Notes under the pieces: generated by a model
What the model saw: only the letters and a program-made list of their open reading frames with translations
The model's database searches: none
What the model was told of the DNA's origin: nothing
Program-made: the position numbers and the translations under genes
Shown here: positions 51,762-64,000 of the stretch, one piece after another
Numbering within the stretch: the stretch's first letter is position 1
How the letters are laid out: every line of letters starts with the position of its first letter
Origin: Zymoseptoria tritici IPO323
Lineage: Eukaryota; Ascomycota; Dothideomycetes; Mycosphaerellales; Mycosphaerellaceae
Direction: 5' to 3'
NCBI RefSeq assembly: GCF_000219625.1
Contig: NC_018218.1
Coordinates: 5,270,001-5,334,000 of the forward strand
DNA length: 64,000 bases

Positions 51762-54345
51762 TCAATCCTCAGTGTCCGTCACTCCATCCTTCTCGGACAC
51801 CTTGTCATCCGCGACCGACTTCTTCCTCTCAACAAACGTCTCTGCAGTCCACCCGAACCACTTATGGAGTCTCTTGCCCATGTGGCGCAGCGCGACCAGA
51901 TCTACATCCAGTTCTGGATGCGGCTTGTGGAACACGATCACGCCTTGTTCGCTGCCAGAGGCCGACCTGAAGCTGACGGCCGAGCCGCCCACATGATGTC
52001 CAATCAGGCCGGCGTCACAGAGGGCAGTCACGATTTGTTGCCCTAAAAAGGTTACGTTAGCTGTGGTTCGTACACAAGAAGCCGCGCAGGGTATTGAAGG
52101 ACTTACACTTGACGGTCCCCTTCGAAGGTCCATGGCCGATGTCGAAGAGCCTGGAGAAGATGCGCAAGCTCTCGGTGTTCACGGGTATCCGGATCGATAC
52201 TTCTTCCATGGCCTCGATAATCTCTGCCGTATCCTGATCTGGATCCTGTTGCAAGCCGAATGCAGCTGGTCGTGTCTTGGGCTTGGTGCGATCCAATGCA
52301 GGCTCAAACTTCTTGCTGTCGCTTTTCTCGCCCCAAGTTGTCTGCGTCTGGAATGGAGCGTCCCCATTAGCGGTAGTAGCTTGATCATGTTGCTGGGCCA
52401 TGCGCTGCAGAATCTCTGCACGCTCAGCCTGCACATTCAACAGATGCTCGGGAGTGCTGTCTGCATCAAGCCAAGACATCATGTCGACCAATTCTGGCTT
52501 TGGAATGTCCGGTCTGCTGATGATTCTTCTGTAAATCTTGCGACTAATGACCCAGAAGTCGGACGCAAACTTCCGAGTCTGCTCTGCTTTCGCCAACCAA
52601 TACACATCGCGGGTCCCCTTCGGCCACGGGTGTTCGTGGACCTTTCTGAGCGCTGCCCCGAGTTCCATCTTCTCTGCCTCGGTCGGTTGTAGCGTATTGA
52701 CTTCGAGTGTCATTTCAATGCCTGGCATGTGCTCGCGGTCCACAGTGGAGATGTTGTTGCAAACATCCATCGGGGCTCCTATCGGAAGGATGTGTGTATG
52801 AGAAAGAGCGATGCTGGTTTCCATCTGTTGCGTGATAGCCATCCTGTTGAGTATGCTATACATCTTGTAATCCACCCTGGAGCGTTCGTCCCGATCGGCG
52901 TTCTCAAGATGCTCGTCGATGCTAGCCAGCAGACACCCTTCATCTGTCGACAAGTATCGAGGCCACGATCCGCACAGCATGATCAAATACCAGTGCAATC
53001 GATCAGTACGGAACAATTGGTTTATCTCCTTCTTGGACTTCCCGGCCATCATCCGACGGACTGTTTCGCGAAGCGTTTTCTCCGGCGAATTGAAGCGAGA
53101 ACTTCTGATCAGAGTTTCATAGAGGTCCTTCTTGGTTTGCAAACCCTTGACCTTGGCTAGCTTGTACAGTGCAGTAAGCGCCCCGTCATAGCGCTGGGTG
53201 CTTCCCGGCGATAGCGCCGGCAGTGCTTTCCCGAGCTCAACAACATGGCTGCACTGGATTGCGATCCAGCGAAGGTGACGAATCTGGTCAGTCCATCTGA
53301 AAAGAATACAGGCAGCCAAGTGAGCCCAGAAAGAATCGCACGTATTTGCGTAGGCTTTAGCATCTGGAGGAAAGGACTCCATTTCGCTCTTCACTTCACT
53401 CTGAAGATACTCCGGGTCAGTCTGCAGGCATGAAAGATGATCTTCTGCGGCAGCCAAGTGAGCCGTCAGATCCTGGAGACAACGTGCAGGATCGAAGGCT
53501 GGCGGGCTGCGGAATGGACTTGCGAAGTGGGACCAGCGGTCGCCGCCAATAGGGAGATTGACGCCGGTAGCTACAAAAGATCGCCATTTGTCGTTGCCGG
53601 CACATAACTCGTCGGGCGCTACAAGCTGATGGAGCACTCTACATAGGAGCGCAAGAACCTCGCCTTGTCGATCGAAGACGAAAGCCGCCAGGGGCAGTCC
53701 TGCCGTGTCCAAATTGTGACATTCGCGGGCCTTGTATGGTACCAGTTCTCCGAAGCGTTTCCCCCGCATTGCGATGCAGTTCAGATTGAACACTTTCGTT
53801 GTCACCACGCCGCTGCTGCAGAGGAGCTCAAGTTGTGATAGATCGTATGGCACCCAGTCTTCCAGTGTGGAGCTCGAGCGGTGATGCAAGAGAGCGAGCA
53901 GTCGAAGCGGATCGCTCTTCAGCGTCTCGGCGTTGAGATACGGTAGAGTGGAGGCGTTGATCCCAATCCCACCCTCCGAACGAAGATCCGCGGCCCGTTC
54001 GGAAGGGGTTGCAAGGCCGCTCAAGATGCGTTCGTTGTGGCGGGCATCACGCGGCACGAACGGTGACTCTTGCATGATGATGGCTTCGCGCTTCGCTTTA
54101 CTCTTCTTCTTCCATCGAGAGAAGACAAGATTGCCGGATGTTGCTAGCATCTCCCGAATGATCTGGCGCAAGTCTTCACATCGCTGTATACCCTTCTGTA
54201 CAGAAGCCGCAGCTGTGTCATCGGATTGCGCATCTTCTTGCCTGGTGTTGCTGGACTGGCTTTTTTCGAGCAGGAAGTGAAAAGCGCAATGCGCGCAAGG
54301 AAATGAGCATGCGCCATCTGCGGAGACAGTCCTGCACGCCGGCAT
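51762..54345 (-). CDS. large fungal protein with HicA-like C-terminal segment, paralog A
   Basis: Two exons encode about 839 residues; the intron is 52043-52106 (64 nt, phase 1). The start has Cys residues at 4, 13, 17 and 20 (CSFPCAHCAFHFL), a possible zinc-binding knuckle. Then come FSRWKKKSKAKREAI, ETLKSDPLRLLALLHHRSSS, and a long helical region. The last exon (QQIVTALCDAGLIGHHVGG, then VIVFHKPHPELDVD and MGKRLHKWFGWTAE) is the most conserved part. This family is common in Pezizomycotina (some database entries call it ipa protein) without known function. The final 75 residues recall the HicA/dsRBD-like fold in their order of strand, His and helix; this is my inference. A paralog lies 1.3 kb upstream on the same strand. 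Confidence 0.78.
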
Positions 54346-55679
54346 GATGGCGATGTGATGTTGATGGCGTATTCCAGCCGCGTCGTATTGCGTGTGAACT
54401 TGGAGGAGAGTGGATGGTCGATCAATGATGGGTGTGGCAAGGTGTAGGTCGAAATTGCTGTGGTGGGATCCGGTCTCCAGAGTTGGTCGTGGACGTTCTG
54501 GAGAGGGAGTCCAACGAATACTTGAGACACAGTGGAACCTGAGCACGGACGTGCGGCAGCTCCTACAATCAACACGAAGGACGATGCTGCAATGTCGATG
54601 ATTGGATGATTCAGTCTGAAGAAGCATAAGGAAGAGCAAACGCCGCCTGTGACAAGCCGGCGTAGGTCCACTTTTTCTGGCTCCATTCACCTCACATCTG
54701 TCCTTTCATGTGACTCTCGCCTTGAGCAGAGCCGTCGATGCCTTATCAGAAGTCGGCGCTGGTGATACTCCACTCGTCCCCAGCACTCACCCGTGATGGA
54801 TCCGTCAGGCACATGAGAGAAACTCGTGGCTATTCTCTTTCAAATTCACCTACTAGCGTGAAACTTCGCTGTTCTGCTAGTGCCAGCCCAGACAGCACGG
54901 CTTCTTGCAGCGGCCGACTTGTATCAGCTCTGTCCAGTTGTCAGTCGCAGAGCTACAAAAGCTCAGATACTTCCAAGTGTTGGCAATTATGAATCGACAT
55001 GCGCTGGCTTCTGGTGGAAGGCGAGGCTGTGCATCTGCAGGGTCTTTTCCGCTGATGGATTCACTCCAATTTCGCACTAGCACAGGACGTTACCGCTCGG
55101 TGGGACGCAAGAGCGAATATTGAGAGTAGTACATGGAACGATGTCACGCGAGCCGCACCTCCATCAAGTTGCCTAGAACCATGTCTTCCTCCACCGCATA
55201 GGTCGAACTCCGCTGGCTTGGTGTGTGCGCAAGAAATCGGAGTCTCATTGGAAATAAGTATGTGGTCTACGGAGGAATCAAAGTATAAAACCATGCTTTC
55301 GATCTCCGGCTCAGACTGTACAGACTAAGCCACCAGAGTCCAGACTGCGTGGTGAGATTGCAGCGGAGCGATGGAAGTGTCGTCTTCACTTCGCATGAGC
55401 TTTGCAAGGTCTGCACCGACCAACTATCCAGCAGAACGTTGCGGTCACATCTGTAAGCACAGTAATGTGGTCATTAACGAAGATGAGCCGCAGCGACAAC
55501 ACCAGACCAGAGTACCAGATATGCTCAGTGGCAAGCTTGCATGCATGATTTCAGTGCGCCATTGTCGTCTGCATGATTAGCTAGATCGACACATTTGAGG
55601 CAGACATCGACTGCCAATGTCGGTAAAACCAAGCGTACCGACATACTGCTGGACCGGGTCTCTGAAGGTATCTGACCGT
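54346..55679. other. intergenic region between the two paralogs
   Basis: 1.33 kb with the promoter of paralog A and the 3' end of paralog B. No open frame resembling a gene or a piece of a third copy was found. Confidence 0.45.
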
Positions 55680-58295
55680 TCAATGCAACATCCCTGTGTC
55701 CAAGCGCAGATCGCAAGCCTCTCTCTTGTCCGCAACCCAAGCAGACCGACATTGCTCACCCTCAATCCTCTGTCTCTGCCGCCCCCAATCCTCGGTAGTT
55801 TCCTCTTCCTTCGCCTTCTGCCTCTCTACAAAAGTTTCCGCAGTCCAGCCAAAATTCTTGTTCAGTCTCTTGCCCATGTTGCGCTGATGGATAAGGTCGA
55901 CGTTTGGGTCCGGGTGCGGTTTGTGGAAGACGATCGAGCCTCCGTCGGACGAGAATCTGAAGCTGACGGCGGAGCCGCCTGCATTCGTGCCAATCAATCC
56001 GGCATCGCACAAGGCGTTCACGATCTGTTGCCCTAAAGCGAGATGTTAGCATGAGCACAACACGACGAACAAGCCTTCGTAAATACATTTGACAATGCCT
56101 TTGGCGCATTCATTCGCAGCGGCGAAGAGCCTGGACAAGATTCGCTTGCTCACCGCGGTGACAGGAATCCGTGCTGGTGGGCACACCACGGCAGTCTCGA
56201 TGCTCTGGGCGTCTTTATCCGCGGCACCATGTATGGCAATCTCCGTGGGCCGGCTCTTGGGCTTGTAGCGATTGACTGGGAGCTCAAACTTGGTGCCACC
56301 CAGCTCTTCACCCCATACTTTCTGGACCGAAACAGAACTGGCCATCCCAGGCCCTGCTAGACGTCCTTTGCGCTCAGCTATCTGCTGCAATACTTGGGCT
56401 CGCTCTACCGCAACTTCCGACAAGTGCTTTGGAGCATGATCCGCCTTCAAGCTGGAGATGATTTCGTCCGCGTAGTATCCGGGTATTCCCATTTGCACAA
56501 GACACCTTCTGTACTCCTCTCGCATTGCATCCCAGAATGCTAACATGTACCGACGAGTCTCTTCCGACTTGACAAGCCAGTCCTGATCGCGTCGTCCTTT
56601 TGGCCATGAGTGTGCGCGAAGCTCTAGCAGAGCAGAGCGTGGACCAACGCGGCTTGGATAATGATAGTTTGGTGATCGACGACGTGCCTTATTGATCTTT
56701 TCCAACTCTGGCTCGAAAGTCTTCTCGGCTTCGCATCTGATCAAATGAGGAAACGAGAGGGCGATGTTAGTCTTGATCTGCTGGAAAATTGCAATCGTCG
56801 ACAGTTGCATGAACATATTCGAGTCCACTCGAGAGCGCTCTCTGAAATCTGCCTTCTCCAGATGCTCCTCTATTGACGCAAACAGAGACGACTCTTCCGT
56901 TGAATTGTCGTTGGGCCGAAGACCATAGATCTGGTACAGGTACCAGTGCAGTCTATCATTGTGGAACAACTGCTTGAAGTCTTTCGAGGGTATTCCAGGC
57001 ATGGTCTTTCCAGGTCCATGGTGAAGAGATATCTCGTAGCTGGGACCAAAGTCCGCAGAGCCCCTTAGCATCTCGCCGAGGTCATGCTTCGAAGACTGGC
57101 ATAGTTCATTCGCCATCTTGTACAGTGCGCCCAACGCTCTGTCATAGCTTGAATCCTGTTCCTGTCTGGCGCCTGCCACATACGCGACCTGCTTTGCGAG
57201 CCATCGAAGATTTGCGACCTTTTCCATCATTGTGAGGGTCAAATCTACCACTCTCCTGCCTTCGGCGTGGACGGGTATCGGCTTGCTGTGCATGCTCTTC
57301 TGGTATTTGACGGAGGCAGCCTCGATGTGGAATCCAGGAATGGACTGGAAGTACTCAGGGCTGGTCTGCGCGAGAATGAGATGATCTTCGGCTTCGGCCA
57401 AGTGCGCTTTCACTTGCTGAAGGCATTGCTCCGGATCAAATTTCGGTGCGCTCGAGAACGGATTGTCGAATTGCGACCAACACTCAGCAGCTCCCGAGAA
57501 CTTGAAGCCACAGGAGAGTAGAGCCAGCCAGCGATCGTTGCCTTCCGGGGTCGTCGTTGTCGACTCCAAATCGAGGATGTTATTGACCATGGCATTCAAG
57601 AAGATGAGAAGCTTGAACTGCATCGCAAGTACGCTGTATGCCAAGGGGAACCCGACGATTTCTAGGCTGTGGCACTTTTCCTGGTCGTGCGGCACAAGTT
57701 CACCCAGTCCCGGGCCGCGCATTTTGACACAGTTCAAATTGAACATGAATTTTGCCCGTCCGTCGACCCTCCGGCAGACCTCCTCCAGACGGGACACGTC
57801 AGAAGACACCCAATCTTCCAGTCTCGCGCTGGAGCGGAAGTGCAGGAGACTGAGCAAACGCATGGGGTCATGCTGAAGTGTCTCCAAATTCAGAAAGGGC
57901 ATGCTTCGTGCTTGGACTATCGAGTCCTCGTGCCAATCGAAATCCGCGCGGACACTGGGAACTGCTCGGTTCCGATTCGCATGAACCTCAAAGTGCGCGT
58001 AACGCTCCATGGAAGAATGGACTTTCAGCATTAACGCCGCTCGCTTGTCCTTGGACTTCTTCTTCCATCTCGAGCAGATCGCATTGCCGTACTTTGCAAG
58101 GCTTCCGCGGATGGCCTGGCGAGCGGTTTGGCACTCGTCCGCGGTATCCTGTGCGAGCTCTGCAGCGTACCAATCCGGAATCAGGTCTTGCCGCAGACAT
58201 CCGTAGGCCGAATCCTTCACATGCAAAAATTGCAGAGCGCATTGCTGGCATCGAAAGGTGGCGCCATTGGCGCTGGCCGACATACACACCGGCAT
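55680..58295 (-). CDS. large fungal protein with HicA-like C-terminal segment, paralog B
   Basis: Two exons encode about 853 residues; the intron is 56033-56086 (54 nt) at exactly the same codon and phase as in paralog A. Shared blocks in order: Cys residues at 4, 16 and 19 (FRCQQCALQFL), CSRWKKKSKDKRAAL, NLETLQHDPMRLLSLLHFRS, FNLNCVKMRG, LFHNDRLHWYLY, SWPKGRRDQDWLVKSEETRR, and the C-terminal QQIVNALCDAGLIGTNAGGS with IVFHKPHPDPNVD and MGKRLNKNFGW. Overall divergence from A is large, so the duplication is old, but both copies are intact and spliced alike. Function unknown; both may act in nucleus or cytosol since no signal or membrane segment is seen. Confidence 0.8.
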
Positions 58296-58826
58296 GACTG
58301 ATCAGCCGAAAGATTTGATGTGATGGTTCTTGCAGTTCTCGAGACGCAAGTCGGAACTTCAGTGCGCGTAGCGCAAACACTGCACCGCTTCCCGCAGCGA
58401 CCCACTCTTGCGAGTTTTGTTTGATTCACTCGAAGCAACGGAAGCACAGAGATGGCGGTTCGTCACAAGCAAGTCGCTCATCATCATCACGTGTCACGAT
58501 GCTGCGATGCAGGGTGAGTTGCGGTGTCCATGCTGATGGAAAGTGTGAGACTCACTTCACTTGCATAGTAGCGCACTGGTGATGTCCGACCGCTTCTCAT
58601 CCGTCCACTTGGGTTCACCAACAGCGAGAAATTTGAGAGGCCGCCCATCATTTGCAGACACTCTCTACGTCTATTCACGATAGATTCAATCTGTTCCTTG
58701 TCAAGTCTCCACGCCTCTGTATGTCTGCACTCACCGGTTCGATCTATCAACCGTAATGCGACCACGTTCTGCTGGTTTCCCTTCACTTTTTCTCTTGATC
58801 CCTTCACAATCTGTCGCTCCGCTCGA
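58296..58826. other. intergenic gap
   Basis: 531 bases between the start of paralog B and the stop of SFT2 (both minus). Nothing recognised apart from the expected promoter of paralog B. Confidence 0.4.
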
Positions 58827-61217
58827 TCAATCGCCCATCCACCCAGTCACACGACTGATCCCAAAATTCGCCGCAAACCTCAAACCCGTCGAGCCCATCG
58901 GGAAATAGCTCACGAGATACCACACCAGCGCAACCATTTGTACAATCGAAGAGAAGAGGGTGAGGACAGTGGATTTCAGCTGTGAGAGATTGAGTATTAG
59001 TGAGGTCATCGCATGGAGTCAGGTGAGGGAGTGAAGTAAAGGAGGTGAAGTGATTCAAGAACGGGCTGGGTTGAGTGTGAGAAAAGTGGACGTTGGTGCG
59101 GCGGTGAAGCAGAGAGGTTGCTGCGGAGAGATGAATGACGACAACGAGGCTCAAGGCAAGAATCGCAGCGATCGAAAGAACGTGGAGCAGCGATAGTATG
59201 AAGGGCGTGTGCAGAGATTGGGAGTGCGGTGAGTGCGGTGAGGTCGAGATAAGACACCAAACCACCACCAACCACCAACCAACAACCACGCTCGGAGTCG
59301 GACGATGGTTCCTCCGGCAGTGATCTGTGCAAGGATATGGGCAGTACATCAGAGTGTACACGCAAGATGCACAGCCACAGAGTACACTCTCTAAACAAGA
59401 GTGCGACTCCGGAGCGGCCGCATGATCGACACCCGTGACGGGATCAGAAACAAAGATATTGTGAAATGTGCGCGCTAGGGTGGTTGGGTGTGCGATGAGC
59501 GAGATAGGTGAAGTGGGAAGAGGGTGTGTAGGGACGAGTAATGTGACCAGGGTTTGAGGTCTTGGCTCGGGCATTTCAATCCCATAACAATGAAAGAGGA
59601 AAGCGACGCAAGCAGACGTCAGACTTACCCCCATCGCGAAGTAGAGCGTGAGCACGATGCTACCCAGATAGGTCGCGGTGAAGGGTAGTCGCTCCTGCGA
59701 GATTAGGTGGCGGACTGTTTCAAGACGCAGTATTAGCAATCAAGTACGCAGGAAGTTGATGTCGGTTGCGGATGGTGTTAGGGTGATCATCGTCGCATGT
59801 CGGCTGTAGCTTCGCGAGCCCACATCCGACGGCGAAGCGATACCGCACCTTCGATCAACGCGTAATGGCTGATGCGTAGACAGAGGCGGGCGTTGCAAGA
59901 TGGGGTGGCGAACGGAAGTGGAAGATTTGTGGGTGCTGCGAGTTGCGTGTTGCTTACCGTAGATGATCGGGCCCATCATGACTGCCCAAGAGCTCAAGAA
60001 GAGCACCGAGGCCATTGTCCATCTGATCTGTTGTTAGCGTCGTTCATCGTAACTGATTCCTTTCGTGGTGGATGGTGATGTCGAAGTGTTCCGAAGGCTG
60101 TTGAGGTGCAAGGCAGGCAAGTGCAAAAATTGCGATCTGTGGTAGATGATGAAAGAGATACCACTGTCGAGAGAAATGCAAGAAGCGGATGATCGACAGG
60201 CGAGCTGTGCTGCGAATGGATGCGGCTTTTGTGTAGCACACGCAAGCACCCTCGTCCGGGCTACTTTAAGCTTGTGGTCAGGCGGGCGTTCCCACTCTGC
60301 ATTAGCGGCAAGGTTCGAGAGAACAATATGCGCCATCGACGTGTGGCAAGGAAGCTGTGTGCTGATTCGCTGAACAGAAACGTTCCGCACAGAGGAAGAA
60401 TCCGGAATAGCAGCACACCCTCTTCCCGTAGAAGGAGTGTGGGAAGCTTCGAACCGGGACGCCGATCGTGGAGGAGTGCAGAAAGAGCGCAGATGAAACA
60501 CAGGAAACGTACAGTATTGCGAACTTGCGCGGACGCAAGCTCAAGACGGGCAGAAGCGTGAAGCAAACAACGAACAAGGCAATGGCGGCCAGGTTGAGGC
60601 CACCAAAGAGTAATAGGCGATCCCATCGACTTACTGTACACACGCGTCAGCAATGTCTCGGCATGAGCTTCCGAGCGATCAGGCAGTCCTCGAGCGGCTT
60701 GCGATGTATGACTGTCCGTGTGGAAGCTAGGAATGAGACCTGCGAGGCGCATGCACGAACGCAGGCACTCCACAGGTTCACGGATACGGCTTTGGCAGCA
60801 AACATGCATCATGTGCAGCTCTTGGCAAAGTCGATCCGGATCTTCGAGAGATGGAATAGCTCGACATGCCCTTCACAGATGCCGTAATGGTGGAGCCATA
60901 TCAAGGAAAGCAGGTCCGTCTTCCCAGATCCGCCACACCAGACAATGCCATACATCGAGCTGTGGAGGGTGTTGTGGAAATGCGGCAGACTTACGTGCAA
61001 ACCAGCCTTCTTCCTCCTCTCTTCGCGTCCGCGCGGGCAATGGGGCACCGGGACCCTCGCCTTCATGTGTGGGTAGTCGTACATTGCCTTCGTTGCTGAA
61101 AGGATTATACTTTTGTATTGAGCCCAGGAGGGAGGTTTGTGATGTCGTGTTGGCGGGCTCTTCGCGACGTGACCATCCCAGGTTGTTCATGCTGTCTCTG
61201 AACGACGAGGAAGCCAT
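58827..61217 (-). CDS. SFT2: vesicle transport protein SFT2
   Basis: Five exons encode 215 residues, the normal length. Introns are 58980-59628 (649 nt), 59715-59957 (243), 60023-60512 (490) and 60634-60994 (361), all with GT..AG ends. The polar start (MASSSFRDSMNNLGWSRREE) leads to LPTHEGEGPGAPLPA and REEEEGWFALSRWDRLLLFG. Four membrane segments follow, with PVLSLRPRKFAIL after the second and YLVSYFPMGSTGLRFAANFG at the end. Sft2 is a Golgi membrane protein that helps fusion of endosome-derived vesicles with the late Golgi. The introns are five to ten times longer than those of all other genes here. Confidence 0.92.
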
Positions 61218-64000
61218 GATTGTGGTGCAAGGCTCTTGGTAAGCTCGCGGCTTTGTGCGGTGGTCCGGCGCGCCGTGGGAGATGGTGTGTTTGAGGTTTT
61301 GGTGCTTCGATTGGAGCTATCGTTTGTGATCGAGGAGGTAAGGTAGGTGTGGATTCTTGTTGAGCTGCTGCCTGATTGGACGAACGCGTGTCCTCTGCCT
61401 TTGTTCGGATATGGCGAAGAATGGGAAGAGCTTGGCCTGTGTGCCTCGTATTTTGCAGCTGGATTCGTTTCTGGCTGTGGCGGAGGCTGTCTCAGTATGC
61501 CAGTTCAATGGAATCGTGCATGGATGTCATCAGGAGGAGCTTCAAGCTGGCGGAACTTTGGAGGGGGCAACGCCGATATGAAGCGTGGATGTTGGCCGGC
61601 AGAAGTCGTGAATTCTTCAATCAAAATGTCAATGAAAACGAATTATTCTCGTCGCAAGTCGACCGCGGCAACTACTCGGTCATGTCGATGCAACGAATGT
61701 GTTCTAACATATGTCATCGAATACTCACAGCCTATGACTGACAGCATTAACTATTTGAATGCAGTCTAGCAAGTGAGTGAGACTTCTGGCAGACGGAACG
61801 ACGAGAGTTTCGGCACATGCAGCAAATAGAGGACAATCTTTCAAAGCAGGGCAAGAGTTTCTACATCCTGCAGGGCCATGATCGCAGCGTGCATACGATC
61901 GACAGAAGCTCCGATTGCATCGAACAATTCATTTGATGCAGGACGCAGACAGGGAGTGGCCAATGACCAGGGATCCGATCGAGCATTGCAAGGCTTGCAT
62001 GAAGCGCGCGAGCTCGCGATCGTGCGTGTACGTGCAATGACTGAAAGCGTGCAGTCGTTTCAGACGGTCAAAGGAACGAGCGGAGGAGGGAATGTCCAGG
62101 CGTCGTTGTGGATGCAAGAAAGCTTGCGGAACCTGTCATGTCAAATGGTGGCATGCATGTCTCACGTCTCTCCCGTCTCCATGGGGAGTCCTATCAGCGG
62201 ACGCGACGACGAGATGGCATACTATGGACCTTTCCATCCTACGTCCAAGACAAGTGTGGCGGTGATGGGAGTGAAGAGGGAGGGTGACTAGATGGGGTCA
62301 CTTGTTTGATTCGGATGGAGCCTTGTGAAGTGGAACCCCTTATCATGCGGGCGTTGATGGGAGGAAAGAGTTGGCTGCGTCGAGCCTTCTTCTTGATTAG
62401 CAGTATAAGTAGAGGTCGAAGCCGTCATCACTCTCGGAAGAGTCCTGAACCAACATTGAATCCTTCATCACACGTTCCTCACCTCTATCGTCGGGTCGCG
62501 TACCGGATTCCGTCCGCATCTTCGCCATCGTTCCATCCGAACAACTCAAACCGGAGACGCTCGCATCTTCAGGCGGACGACTGCCGTACCATCGACAAAG
62601 TGATCGAATCAGGAAGTGCCTCATCCCTCGCCTCGTCGTTGCCGCCGTTCCGTCCAACCAGCCGAGTTGAAGTCGTTCAAGTCGACAAGGCCGTCGAAGA
62701 AGATCATTCGTCGCGCGTTTAGCGACCGCACCGCCACAGCAACGACGATCTGGGGCAGAGCTAACACGTCTCGAACAATCGACAAGGCGACTTCTGGAAG
62801 AAGAGCTCCCCGCGGACCCTCCTTCCCTACCGATCCGTCCAGCTCAGACTCACCGCTAGAAAGCCGGGTATCCAGGTCTTCAGCACCAAGCCAATCCGAT
62901 CGACCAATCTCGATTTCGACCATCTCTTCTCTCACGAACATTCTCCGACTGGTTCACCGACTTCCACTTCGAAACTCGCACGTCGCCAGCATTGTCCATT
63001 GAACAAAGGACGACGCTGCCACAAAGTGGAGAAGCCTCACATCGAATCCACCAATCCACCCCGCGCCATCGGCCGGGCGAACCCCGAGTCATAACTTGAC
63101 CTCATCGAGCTCTCTGTGACACCAAAGATCCTACCGACCTGTCCTTGTCACAGATCAAACGAAGCGGCCACGAGAGCCGTCAGCAAGCGAGTCCTGCCTT
63201 GCTCATATTCCGTCTTCGGCCGCTCTTCTGTCCAAAAGGAACAACTCCATCTCACCTCACTCCCTCGACGACCGACCGACTCTTCGGCCAGTCCAATACA
63301 TCGACATTCCACCTGCACCTATCCGAAACCACCTCTTCCAAACGGATCCGCCACTGCAAGGACCTCTCCACAGGTGAGTACAGCTTGATCGCCTTGCCGT
63401 CTTCCCTCGTGTCTTTGCGACGCTCCTTTCCCCGCTGCGCGCAATTCCCCTCCATCGCCCGCGTCGCTCTCACGTCCGCCCCGCGATTGACGAGAGCGGC
63501 CTCACACACCCCACAGCTACACTCACGTCAACTTCCTCCATACACCGAACGCAGGCAATATGCGCCGGCATACGGCTCGCTCGAGGCCTTGGCGGCGCAT
63601 GAGCTCCAGTGAATGCGCCGCTTTCTCTTTCATGCGACTGCAGCTTCCCGTCGTTAATTTCAAATCCGTGCTGCTGCCCATGGCTGACCTGAATCCTCCC
63701 AGTTGATCCACCATATCCTCTCGACGCCTCCCACCTGTCAGAACTGACTTCATTTCCTCCACAACGTACACATAACAACATCCTCGACTCTCCCTCGCGA
63801 TCGTCACACGAAGCACGACATTAGCAATCCATCTCACCTGCTGTGCTCGCTGCCACCATCGCCCATTGGCGCAGATCGTCATTCAGCCCGCTCCGCCGGC
63901 CTTATTGCTGTGCTCGGCAAACACTCTCGGCCTGTGGAAAGAAGAGTGCTACGTTGGTAGTAGCAAGGAATAACGCCGAAGGCTACACTTGACACCCATC
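61218..64000. other. 2.8 kb without a supported gene
   Basis: The first several hundred bases hold the SFT2 promoter. From about 62400 to 63900 the plus strand is rich in C/T and short CTCC/TCC runs, with many small upstream open frames. Nothing here matches a family. The right part resembles the long pyrimidine-rich leader of a plus-strand gene that starts beyond 64000. Confidence 0.4.

Noticed and set aside
51484..51996. 170-codon plus-strand frame
   Set aside because: Its second half is antisense to the conserved last exon of paralog A; the first half has no family resemblance.
58804..59739. 311-codon minus-strand frame as an independent gene
   Set aside because: It is SFT2 exon 4 read through the 649-nt intron; the splice sites restore the normal SFT2 end.
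63145..63612. 155-codon plus-strand frame near the right end
   Set aside because: Pyrimidine-rich sequence open in several frames; Ser/Pro/Leu/His composition is what such sequence gives by chance.

Overview
The window is nuclear DNA of a filamentous ascomycete (Pezizomycotina). Evidence: about 20 protein genes with short introns (mostly 42-65 nt) that have GT..AG ends and CTAAC/CTGAC-type branch sites; fungus-specific families such as Sld3, Ssk2-type MAPKKK, Whi2-like, 2EXR/F-box-like and the CmcJ/GA4-desaturase family; and islands with the C-to-T (CpA to TpA) signature of repeat-induced point mutation (RIP). A Dothideomycete is the best guess, but this rests on overall style only. No rRNA, tRNA, CRISPR or intact transposon was recognised.

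Layout. 0-5 kb: a HAD hydrolase, a RIP-like A+T-rich gap, and a degenerate HAK/KUP potassium transporter. 5-11.4 kb: a secreted LysM/hevein/GH18 chitinase, a cytochrome P450 and a tocopherol-cyclase-like protein, all on minus. 12-20 kb: GTP cyclohydrolase II, an MCT-like MFS transporter, the replication factor Sld3 and a 2EXR/F-box-like protein. 20-30 kb: a secreted acid phosphatase, a membrane-anchored multicopper oxidase, a DUF1275 membrane protein, an MFS drug-type transporter and a GA4-desaturase-like oxygenase. 30-31.5 kb: an 84-bp minisatellite followed by a tandem-repeat gene whose frame is kept but is interrupted by 20 TAG codons. 32-39 kb: a divergently transcribed alpha/beta hydrolase and FAD monooxygenase, a Whi2-like BTB protein and a zinc alcohol dehydrogenase. 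40-47.4 kb: housekeeping and signalling genes (Ssk2-type MAPKKK of the HOG pathway, THO complex subunit 3, a GNAT acetyltransferase). 48-58.3 kb: a truncated metallo-beta-lactamase-fold gene overlapping an APH-like kinase gene, then two tandem diverged paralogs of a fungal family with an N-terminal Cys pair and a HicA-like C-terminal segment. 58.8-61.2 kb: the vesicle-transport gene SFT2 with unusually long introns. 61.2-64 kb: no gene recognised; the right end looks like a long pyrimidine-rich leader of a gene beyond the window.

How genes fit together. Core functions (Sld3, SFT2, Ssk2, THO3, riboflavin synthesis, Whi2) are interleaved with accessory catabolic or secondary-metabolism enzymes and transporters. 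No PKS, NRPS or terpene synthase backbone was seen, so the enzymes at 22-39 kb are not shown to be one pathway. Intron boundaries were deduced by eye from splice signals and frame continuity. For each multi-exon gene the summed coding length is divisible by three, except the broken potassium transporter.
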